Shown piece after piece: positions 47,901-53,848 of a stretch of 64,000 nt of DNA. The stretch's first letter is position 1; each line of letters begins with the position of its first letter. The notes under the pieces are model-generated. The model saw only the letters and a list, made by a program, of their open reading frames with translations. It was not told the DNA's origin and did no database searches. The position numbers were made by a program, and so were the translations under genes. This DNA is from JAWVFM01 sp963823245 (lineage in GTDB: Bacteria > Actinomycetota > Thermoleophilia > Solirubrobacterales > 70-9), in the NCBI GenBank assembly GCA_963823245.1, contig CAWGKQ010000012.1:1-64000 (forward strand), in the 5' to 3' direction.

Positions 47901-49153
47901 AGGGCGACGCCGGCGCGCAGCGCCCCGACCACCACGTGCAGGCCGTCGACAGTCGCCTCCGCGAGCGGCGTCCCCGGCGTCCCCTCGAGCGCGACGACCG
48001 CGAGCAGTTTCGGCAGCGCCAGTCCCGCCGGCGGCGAGCTGAGCCGCACGGCGCCCAGCTCGGCCTCGCCGATCGCCCGGCCGAGGGTGCCGCTGGCCTC
48101 GATGCGCACGCCTGGGCGCAGCACGGTCACCCCGCTGCCCGGGTCGCGGGTTACCCGCAGCAGGAGCGACACGCGCGGGCTCGCCCCCACCCCGACCTCA
48201 AAGGGCTTGTCCTCCGTGCCGTCGGCGCCGTCGGTCGGCGCGTCGGCCCCCGCGAGGGCGGCAAGCTCGCCGAGCCACGCCTGCACCACCCCCGGGTGTG
48301 CGATCAGCGAACGAACCCAGGCGTCGAGCGCCGGAAGCCCCCTGACGGCGAGCTCCGCGACCGGCAGCGGCGGGATCGTGCCGTCCGGGTCGGGCCGCAG
48401 GCCGATCAGCGCCAGCAGGTGGGCGAGCTTGCCGGTGGCAGCGCCGGCCCGGGCGGCGAGCAGCCCCGCCGCCACGTGCGCTGCCTCGCTGTCGAGCTGC
48501 GAGGGGTCCGAGATGACCAGGTCGCGCTCGGGCTCTCCCGGGAGGCGGAGGCCCTTGAGGGCGACGGAAAGCGTCGGCGCCGCAGTTCCGTCGGTGGGGA
48601 CCTCGGCGTCGACCGCCGCGCCGCGCAGATCGGCGGCTCCGCCGCCCGCGAGGCCGTCGGGAGCGTCCACGGCGGCGCCGATCCGGACCACCCCGCCGGG
48701 CGAGCCGAGCAGCAGCAACGCGGGTCCCGAGGCGGGGAAGCGCACCAGCGGCAGGAGCAACGTGGCCGAGCTGTTGAGCCGGACGCCGCCCGGCGTGTCA
48801 TGGGCCGCCACGCGGGCGCCCAGCCCAAGCCAGACGTCGCCGCCGTCCTCGCCGACCACGGTGTAGATGCCGCCGGGCACGGTCCCCGAGCTCACCAGCG
48901 GAAGCCAGCTCTCCCCGTCGGGCAGCTCCCTGAGGTCCAGGTCGTCCGGGGTTGCCTCCCCGAGCGCCCGGCGCGCAAGGTCGAGGGCCGCCTGGCGCTG
49001 AGCCGGGTCCCGAAGGACCGCGGTGAGGCGCGCGGCGGGATCCTGAAACCAGGCGGCGTTGAGCTCGGGCCCGCCGGCACCCTGGACGAGGATGCCGAGC
49101 GCGATACCGAGGTCGACGAGGTCCTGGCCCAGGTCGCGGACGCCCGGACTCAT
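44210..49153 (-). CDS. DUF6603-like giant protein, N-terminal part with a lipase-like segment
   Basis: An open frame of 1,647 codons; sense is lost at about 44990 and the last 260 codons are out-of-frame Arg/Ala/Gly-rich translation over the downstream part. The ATG overlaps the stop of the 204-residue gene (ATGA at 49153-49150). The N-terminus (MSPGVRDLGQDLVDLGIALG) is followed by repeated beta-strand pairs. Residues about 930-1090 form an alpha/beta-hydrolase-like segment: WHLLLPTRDAAGGF, nucleophile elbow CLIAHSTAGLAARALA with Ser near 1008, and LVTVGTPHAGAALDVF. A candidate enzymatic domain in a very large beta-rich protein suggests a secreted or surface-assembled effector-like molecule, which is inference. 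Confidence 0.72.
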   Translation of the reverse strand: MSPGVRDLGQDLVDLGIALGILVQGAGGPELNAAWFQDPAARLTAVLRDPAQRQAALDLARRALGEATPDDLDLRELPDGESWLPLVSSGTVPGGIYTVVGEDGGDVWLGLGARVAAHDTPGGVRLNSSATLLLPLVRFPASGPALLLLGSPGGVVRIGAAVDAPDGLAGGGAADLRGAAVDAEVPTDGTAAPTLSVALKGLRLPGEPERDLVISDPSQLDSEAAHVAAGLLAARAGAATGKLAHLLALIGLRPDPDGTIPPLPVAELAVRGLPALDAWVRSLIAHPGVVQAWLGELAALAGADAPTDGADGTEDKPFEVGVGASPRVSLLLRVTRDPGSGVTVLRPGVRIEASGTLGRAIGEAELGAVRLSSPPAGLALPKLLAVVALEGTPGTPLAEATVDGLHVVVGALRAGVALDERRAPVPVLEARNASIDGTPHELIDLTSADAVAGAVADLAGALTSALTSRPEGRALAALSGLVRPEGVAAGDIWPPLVEPARLLADPVRAVADYHVAVLAQAGAWARLARELAVLVRAAGLPAATVTGSGTATSPWVVRLAQDARGSVDLLAWSDAGPRLHLGARAALAPLAIGGKQLTLEARSELLSLALPGPTAWAPAHSLAATLAEGLVLDPGPVALLARSVSAGIAWTAGTGMQPRVRIEQPRLRIDGTEAPLPEIDWDGTGLPADPAELPWEALESLAGQALEALGGPLARLALLAGWVPGAAPVSVRPPQLPEVELSLDPGLLPRLSLQLLVGDPVGALQLWGGELLRSEQALPALAWLSDGTLSGSGTPDDPWALRPLASAPELLLWLEPDGPSLAATPELVDHLLPAIVDADNAAELLARAAVFVPELDDLLAARPLLADQLAALRSRLEQGDGIVRAADAAPAGGPWSTVSVAAGHLDLPAAFDPADLPAGAPPAGRHVYLCAPLPGVHPFPGQTAEIDLTSPGLPPEGFDLSGIPASGPWHLLLPTRDAAGGFAGVVDRTRRALGAIRAAAGGPVCLIAHSTAGLAARALAAEDGVSHLVTVGTPHAGAALDVFAPGDLAEALRALLGLRDLVGDPDAPLGDVLRGPEVAADGWLPGPDGRARRDPWPGADFVPPPFGPLHSGVTAAVAVVGQTDPDAFAGLLRAALETAASRLGGFDPLSREPAAVGFGLRHAAGPAGLRLDLGPERRLRARATVQRDGGWLAGDAGQGPGPRVRWAEAELDARLEPRELEARLVLHEASVLGVRAREWAIGADSLSPEARVLIGELARGLGPLPATGPLAALGDLLTALDLVEVAGDRTVTVVPAALERLLLDPAGVLRERLAAPGSALPAALAALLGAPAPAADGSLALPLAAGVTLALAPQPAPHATLRASAPPVSAELTLEADGRLSGSATALSRGRPRQRPGGSARAHARRDRLAARFRRPGALPPGWPAAIRRAAPDRARVGAGARACARPAAERPGAAPLVGPEPGAVLEGSRRLAGPPRRGRHPGCAHPPAGRAAGPGRPDRSRRRAAAPVGPSRHHRRRRRRRAGERRLGGSGRRRERGAGRRARAAYRPRPARDPGAVGNAAPAQPHRDRLAGARRQLRRASGERPPARPSRARRFGGRDPAPAGRRRAGRAQRTRPRGRAPGDPAQRPRCRRRERSTDRAGGARRG
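44989..44997 (-). other. Frameshift point in a CT dinucleotide tract of the giant gene
   Basis: The minus strand reads GCCCTCTCTCGAGGCC here. The upstream frame reads ALS then RGRPRQRP (nonsense), while the other frame continues SLEAGLDSARADPLALTLDG. Adding one CT unit (CTCTCTCT) joins the two sense parts. Either a slippage mutation, a phase-variable tract or an assembly error. Confidence 0.7.
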
Positions 49154-49764
49154 CCGGGCCGCTCCGCCTCCGTGGCCCGGAGCGGCGGGTGCTCGGCCTG
49201 CGGGACCACATACAGGCCGTCGTCCGCCGCAACCAGCGCTCCGGCCCGAAGGGGTCGCCCGGCCAGGTCACGGCCGGCTGCTCGTGCGGCGGCATCGGCG
49301 ATATCGAGCAGCGCCTGCCAGGCAGTTGCGATGATCGCCTCCCCCCAGCGGTCGACGAGCACGGCTGATCCTCGGGGCTTGGGCTCGGCGAGCGCCAACA
49401 TGCCGGCCGGGCGCTCCTCGGAGCCGACAGCGAAGGGCACGGTGACGTCGGCCCGTCCCGTCTGCTCGGTCTCGAGCACGAGGTTCACCAGCACGAGTCC
49501 CTCGCGCGTGATTACGCGCGTGGCCTCCAGGTGCACGAGCACCTCTGAGCCGGCGGCCTGCCACACGACCCTCGGATCGTCGGCTGCGCCCACCGCCAGC
49601 GGCGCGAGGTCGACCAAGACGTCGCCCCCGATGGACGCCGGCGGCGCCAGCTCCCCAGGGGGAAGCGGTGGCGCGGACACGAGCTCCGGACACAGCCGGC
49701 GCAGCTCCTCCAAGAGCATGCGGCAGCGCCGCTCGCGATCCTTGCCTGGCTCGCGGGCCTTCAT
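49150..49764 (-). CDS. Hypothetical protein of the Hcp-type operon (204 aa)
   Basis: Not recognised. The N-terminus (MKAREPGKDRERRCRMLLEE then LRRLCPELVSAPPLPPGEL) is a charged helix; the rest is beta-rich (GGDVLVDLAPLAVG, SEVLVHLEATRVITREGLVL, ADVTVPFAVGSEERPAGMLA) and ends with a helix AWQALLDIADAAARAAGRD. It starts four bases after the Hcp-like stop and overlaps the giant gene by four bases. Its size and place right after the tube-like gene suggest an adaptor, chaperone or cap for Hcp or for the giant protein. This is inferred only from gene order. Confidence 0.68.
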   Translation of the reverse strand: MKAREPGKDRERRCRMLLEELRRLCPELVSAPPLPPGELAPPASIGGDVLVDLAPLAVGAADDPRVVWQAAGSEVLVHLEATRVITREGLVLVNLVLETEQTGRADVTVPFAVGSEERPAGMLALAEPKPRGSAVLVDRWGEAIIATAWQALLDIADAAARAAGRDLAGRPLRAGALVAADDGLYVVPQAEHPPLRATEAERPG

Positions 49765-49768
49765 CGGC

Positions 49769-50245
49769 TCACACGTGAGGGCCCCAAGTGTCCTCGAAGG
49801 TGATGCCGCCGTCGGAGTAGGTCCACACGATCCGGTGCGGCAGCAGACCTACCTCCTCGAGCGGCGGCCGATCGGCGTTCGCCGGGTACAGAGCATCGTC
49901 GAGGAACTGCCGGAAGGACACGATCCTCCCCTGGGTCACCTGCACGAGGAAGAACTCCGTAGGGGTGCCGCCCTCGTCCCGGAAGAAGTGGAAGTCGGCC
50001 TCGACGACCTGGTTCTCGGCCAGCGTCCGCGCGATCGGCGGCGAGGCCTTGTCGATCCTCTTGTGGAAGGTGATCGGCTTGTAGGAGCGGCGGCCGGTTG
50101 CACCGCCTTCCGTGAACGCCACGCTGCCTGGCTGCGAGTAGTCGACGAGCTCGATCCCATCCGCCGGGGCGAAGCTGTGCGCACTACTCTCGGCTTCGAT
50201 CGTGACGCCGCCGGCGCGCAAGACGACGAAGGCGGGTTCGGCCAT
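49769..50245 (-). CDS. Hcp-like (type VI tube protein family) protein
   Basis: A 158-residue protein, the normal size for the Hcp1 family. The central and C-terminal pattern is characteristic: SYKPITFHKRIDKASPPIAR (Hcp has a closely similar segment with the DKASP core), then ADFHFFRDEGGTPTEFFLVQ, VTQGRIVSFRQFL and the last strand LPHRIVWTYSDGGITFEDTW. Hcp proteins form hexameric rings that stack into the T6SS tube and bind cargo. Start 50245 is backed by AGGAGG eight bases upstream. No sheath, baseplate, VgrG, PAAR or ClpV gene is present, so it may act as a cargo carrier, a minimal tube, or a repurposed ring for the giant proteins encoded after it. First gene of a six-gene operon. Confidence 0.82.
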   Translation of the reverse strand: MAEPAFVVLRAGGVTIEAESSAHSFAPADGIELVDYSQPGSVAFTEGGATGRRSYKPITFHKRIDKASPPIARTLAENQVVEADFHFFRDEGGTPTEFFLVQVTQGRIVSFRQFLDDALYPANADRPPLEEVGLLPHRIVWTYSDGGITFEDTWGPHV

Positions 50246-50390
50246 GGGCAAGCCTCCTGCTCTAACGGATGTGTGGGGCCCTCGGCGGGCCAGCCCAAAC
50301 CCTAACCACATCGGGGCGCCGCGATCACCGTGGTCATCCTGCGGATCACTTGGCAGTCGTGGAGGACGGCCCGCTCGGGGCACGTCCACT

Positions 50391-50422
50391 AGGCGCTCGA
50401 AGCCGCCGGGCTTTCGGAGTAG
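50391..50422 (+). pseudogene. SnoaL-like 3' end outside the right direct repeat
   Basis: Reads ALEAAGLSE and a TAG, the usual tail of the SnoaL-like family. It lies 24 bases before the right copy of the 376-bp repeat. The truncated SnoaL gene at 30815 lacks exactly such a tail at the left copy. Confidence 0.5.
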
Positions 50423-50446
50423 CCGAGCCTCAGCCCGGGGCCTCAG

Positions 50447-50822
50447 TGACGTAGCTCTCGAGCAGCGAAGCCGCTACGGCCTCCCCACCCGGCATCAGAT
50501 GTCCGTAGATGTCGAAGTCACCTTGATCGACGAGTGCCCCATGAACTCGCAGATCGTCTTCGCGTTCACACCCGCGGCGATGAGCATCGATGCGCAGGTG
50601 TGACGAGCCTCGTGAGGGCAGATCGGGTTCAGACCCGCGGAGCCCCAGCGACGCTCCGCGCGCCGTCGTACCGCCGACGGCGTGAACGGCTTCTCCGCAT
50701 CAACGCCGAAAACGAGGCCCTGACTCCGGCCGGAGGCGAGACGGTGGCGGAGCAGGAAACCCCGCAGGACTGGTGCGAGCCCGACGCGCCGCTCCTCCCG
50801 GTTCTTGGTCGGGACCGGCCCG
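50447..50822. repeat. 376-bp direct repeat, right copy
   Basis: Matches 31173-31548 with a single base difference and the same orientation. Sequence beyond both edges is unrelated between the two copies. Confidence 0.95.
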
Positions 50823-50896
50823 CCGGAACCCGTCCGGATCCTCGGCGAATGCATCTGCCCGCTTGCGGGCCCGCGTCCTCGACGGCCAACTCCCAT
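50452..50896 (-). pseudogene. C-terminal half of a tyrosine recombinase, right copy
   Basis: Same active-site half as the left copy (PHEARHTCAS, MGHSSIKVTS) with the same one-base deletion before DIYGHLMPGG, so the catalytic Tyr is out of frame. Upstream of 50822 the sequence differs from the left copy: reading frames with YDPFGDAVAARAWELAVEDA and DAFAEDPDGFRR belong to some other protein and are also interrupted. It lies 0.6 kb from the tRNA-Arg fragment at 51505, as an integrase would lie beside its attachment site. Confidence 0.78.
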
Positions 50897-51095
50897 GCGC
50901 GCGCCGCGACGGCATCGCCGAAGGGGTCGTATTTCGCCGGCTTCGGCGTAGAGATCTGCGGTCGCGGCGGCGAGATCGTAGGGCGGGTCGTAGTTCTGCT
51001 CCGCGACGAAATCGGAGATTCGTTGGTATCGCTCGGACGCCTGAGGACCAGCCTTAGCCGCAACGACTTGGTGCCAGGCGATACCCGGATGGTGG

Positions 51096-51132
51096 CCAGG
51101 GAGTCTCGACCAGTCGGGCGGAGACTCCCTGG
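51096..51132. terminator. Perfect 12-bp hairpin
   Basis: CCAGGGAGTCTC (51096-51107) pairs fully with GAGACTCCCTGG (51121-51132) across a 13-base loop. It is followed after six bases by a second perfect hairpin. No T-run, so termination is inferred. Confidence 0.5.
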
Positions 51133-51138
51133 ACGCAA

Positions 51139-51170
51139 AACCCGAGGGGAAGCGAACTTCCCCTCGGGTT
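51139..51170. terminator. Perfect 14-bp hairpin with CGAA loop
   Basis: AACCCGAGGGGAAG (51139-51152), loop CGAA, CTTCCCCTCGGGTT (51157-51170). The stable stem and tetraloop, with no gene overlapping, suggest a strong bidirectional terminator between the integrase remnant and the frame ending at 51206. Confidence 0.65.
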
Positions 51171-51205
51171 CACCAAACTGCCTGGCTAACTACGCCCCAT
51201 CCTGG

Positions 51206-51504
51206 CTAAGGCCCCCCGAACGTGATGGTGGCCAGCGGTGCGAGGTCCACCGTGTTCCCATCCGGGTCCACACTCTGGGTTTCCCAGGCAGTGGACGTAG
51301 GCTCTCTAAGAAGAAGCCAGTCGCCTGTGTCGGAGGCAAATCCGGCATACGGTGCGTTGTCAAACGTCTTCGTTCCGACGTTGAGCCCGTCGTACCCGCA
51401 ACCAGGATTCTGCGCCGTCGCTGGGTCCGGAGGGCAGTTTGGGTCCGGCGAAATCGTCAGCTTTACCGGCCCGTTGGTCCCCACATCGTCCAGCGGGTTC
51501 CGAG
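51206..51504 (-). pseudogene. Remnant of an exported protein cut at the tRNA-Arg fragment
   Basis: The open frame GPVKLTISPDPNCPPDPATA then TFDNAPYAGFASDTGDWLLL and VDPDGNTVDLAPLATITFGG looks like the C-terminal beta-sandwich of a surface protein with a C-x13-C pair. On its upstream side the frame runs into the tRNA-Arg fragment at 51505, so its 5' part was lost at the integration junction. Not identified further. Confidence 0.5.
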
Positions 51505-51551
51505 AACGCGCCCGACAGGATTCGAACCTGTGACCTTCGGTTTCGTAGACC
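51505..51551 (-). tRNA. 3' fragment of tRNA-Arg(ACG), copy 2
   Basis: Forty-seven bases identical to 60934-60980 of the intact tRNA-Arg region: two flanking bases, discriminator, acceptor strand, T arm, variable loop and the anticodon arm to just past the anticodon. No 5' half. Same orientation as the copies at 15845 and 60936, so together they mark two tandem segments of 35.6 and 9.4 kb. Confidence 0.8.
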
Positions 51552-51780
51552 TGCGGCGCGCGTTCTGAGGGGCCGAAACCACCGCTCTTTGCGGCGATTC
51601 GGTGCCCTCCGGTGCCCTCGGTTTCGCTCAAATTGGAACCACGAACGGAACCACGTGAGCGCGAGGAGGGATGAAGGTCGAGACGATGTCGCGATGTCTG
51701 CGGTCGTCAACACGGAGACCGGGGATCCACGAGCGCCCGAGCCTCCCGGAGCTCTCAAGCGCCGTCGCCAGCGCAAACGC

Positions 51781-52470
51781 CTACGTTGCGGACCCGCTCC
51801 ATCCATCGAGGATCCGATCCACCTCGTCGCGGACCCGCTCTCGCGCCTCGGCCCGGTCTGCGCCCGACATCAATAACTCGTCGTAGCGCGTGTCCTCGTG
51901 GCGCACCGAGGCCGCGACGGCCAGCGTGATCGCGCCGGGATCGAGCGCACGTCCGCCCGCGCTTCGCCCCACTCGACCGCTCCCGCGGGCGCCGGTGTGA
52001 CGCGCGATCTCCTTTGCCCGATTCTCCGGGCAATCCGGGTAGAGCCGGGCGATCTCCCGCGCAATCTCCTTCTGGAAGGCGAGATCCTGCTCCGTACGCC
52101 GCGCCCTCTCCCGTTCGCGCCGCCGCGCGCGGGCGTCCTCGTCGGCGAGGAACTCCGCTTCGGCGCGCTCAACCGCCGCCTCCTCGACGAGCACCCCCTG
52201 ACGCTCATAGCGTTTCCGGGCCCGGCTGAAGCGCACGACCACCGCCCAGAGGCCGCTCGCCTTCTTCGCCCGCCTGGTGAGCGCCGCGTCTCCGGAGGGC
52301 AGGAAGATGAGGTGGCCCATGTCGGCGCAGGACAGGCACAGCGGGCCTTTGTCGTCCATGGTCAGCAGATCGCCCGTGCCCCCGCATTCGGCGCAGCTCC
52401 AGGCCTTGAGCGGCGAGACGACGACCAGGCCCGACTCGCCGCCGTGCCTCGCCTCCTGGCCAATTACCAA
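51781..52470 (-). CDS. DUF2293-domain protein with N-terminal zinc-ribbon-like motif
   Basis: About 229 residues. The N-terminal part has two CxxC pairs (WSCAECGG and PLCLSCADMGHL) suited to a zinc ribbon. LIFLPSGDAALTRRAKKASG and a long charged coiled coil follow. The C-terminal DUF2293 region has IARLYPDCPENRAKEIARHT, GSGRVGRSAGGRALDPGAI and RHEDTRYDELLMSGADRAEA. The start is uncertain; TTG 52470 overlaps the stop of the upstream gene (TTGGTAA) and would couple translation. Nucleic-acid binding is plausible. The function is unknown. Confidence 0.75.
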   Translation of the reverse strand: MVIGQEARHGGESGLVVVSPLKAWSCAECGGTGDLLTMDDKGPLCLSCADMGHLIFLPSGDAALTRRAKKASGLWAVVVRFSRARKRYERQGVLVEEAAVERAEAEFLADEDARARRRERERARRTEQDLAFQKEIAREIARLYPDCPENRAKEIARHTGARGSGRVGRSAGGRALDPGAITLAVAASVRHEDTRYDELLMSGADRAEARERVRDEVDRILDGWSGSAT

Positions 52471-53835
52471 CTCGCCGGTCCCACAGCACGCGATCGCAGG
52501 GCCAGCCAAAGCGCCAAGCGAGCGGCTGGCGTTACCGTCAGGTCGCGCCGGGCCGACCCCGACTCGCGGTCGTACTCGTACTCGTAGGCGACCAGTCCGA
52601 GAGCATCTGTCAACCGCACCAGGTCGAAGGCGGCGGCGGCCACGTCCCGGACGCCCGGCGGCTCGCCCGCGGCGCTCCAGCCCTCGGCGACTATCGCCGC
52701 GTGAACGACACGCTCCATCTGATCGCAATCGACGGTGTCGCCGCCGGCAAGCAGCAACGCGGCGGCAAGCTCCTGGACGGCCCCTCCGAAGCCCTCGGCG
52801 GCGAGCAGATGCGGAGCGACTTCGTCGAGCAGAGCGGCTGGCTCGTCATACGCCGCTCGGCCACGCTTGGTCAGGACCAGCCTGCGTCCGCTCCTCCTGA
52901 ACAGCCTCATCCGCCGCGCCAGGTCATCCAGCTCGCAGAGCCGGGACACCTCGTCCTCGCGGTGCGGCGGACCGAACAGGTCGGTCTCCCACCAGTCCGG
53001 AAACCGCTCCACGGCGGCGCGGACCAGAGCGCGGTTGAGCGCGCCGGTCTGGGTCAGCGCGATCCCGTCGACGCCGGCGCCGAGCAGCCAGATGAGGGGG
53101 GCCGGCGGGGCCTCACCGATAACGGGTGCCTCTCTCGCCTGTGAGGGCTCGCGCAGCAACGGCAGGACGGCTGCGACGATCGCCCGGCGCTCCTCACTGC
53201 CGCGTCGTGCCCAGGCTTCGAGCCGTTCCTCGCCGATGACGTCGAGCGGCGTGCGGCCGTCGTCGGTTCGAGGCTTGTTGAGGAAGTCAGTTACTAGGTC
53301 CGCCCGGCGACGCTTGAAGTCGCGCGCCTCCGGATCGAGGCGGCCCTCCTCCACCGCCGTCTCGAGCTCGAGGGCGACCTGGTCGCGAAGCCGCGCCTCC
53401 TCCAGGCCCATCAGCGAGCCCCATTGGAGCGCATCGGTGTCCGGCGGCTCGATCCCGGATGCTTCGAGCGCATCCCGAAGGAGCGTACGCGCGCCCGCGT
53501 CTTCCCCCTCCCATGCCTCCAGCAGCCGAATCGTCTGCCGAGAAGAGCAGATCCGCGCGTACGCCGCAGCTTGTCCGCCAGCCAGCTCCAGGAATCGGGT
53601 CAAGCTGGCCGCCACGGCCCCGCTTCTCCTCGAGGGGAACGAGCCACTTGTTGGGGAGCTCGTACCAAAGGAACGACTGCAGGTCGTAGAGCCTGAGCAC
53701 GAGTGGCCCATCTGAATCCTCGTGGCCCGTGATCCACCGAAGCGCGCCCTCGACATCGCGCGGAGCGTCGAGGTCGTGCTCGCCCAGCCGGGCCAGGGCG
53801 CGTTCGACGACCTCGGGCGCGAGCTCAAGCGGCAT
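52464..53835 (-). CDS. Unknown protein of about 450 aa, interrupted by a frameshift
   Basis: From ATG 53835 the frame reads MPLELAPEVVERALARLGEH then LVLRLYDLQSFLWYELPNKW and LVPLEEKRG. Sense then continues in another frame (AVAASLTRFLELAGGQAAAY) to the stop at 52464. The switch is at a GGGG run near 53614-53617, where one G too many would explain it, so this may be a real mutation or a sequencing slip. The second part contains ALQWGSLMGLEEARLRDQVA, FPDWWETDLFGPPHREDEVS and a winged-helix-like RSGRRLVLTKRGRAAYDEPA. It begins 13 bases after the SWIM-protein stop and precedes DUF2293, so the three form an operon. No family is recognised. Confidence 0.6.
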
Positions 53836-53848
53836 GCGCCAAGTCTGC

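Noticed and set aside
33044..50245. Complete type VI secretion system or extracellular contractile injection system
   Set aside because: Only an Hcp-like tube protein is recognisable. I found no sheath, baseplate wedge, spike, PAAR or AAA+ ATPase, so the locus is not called as either.
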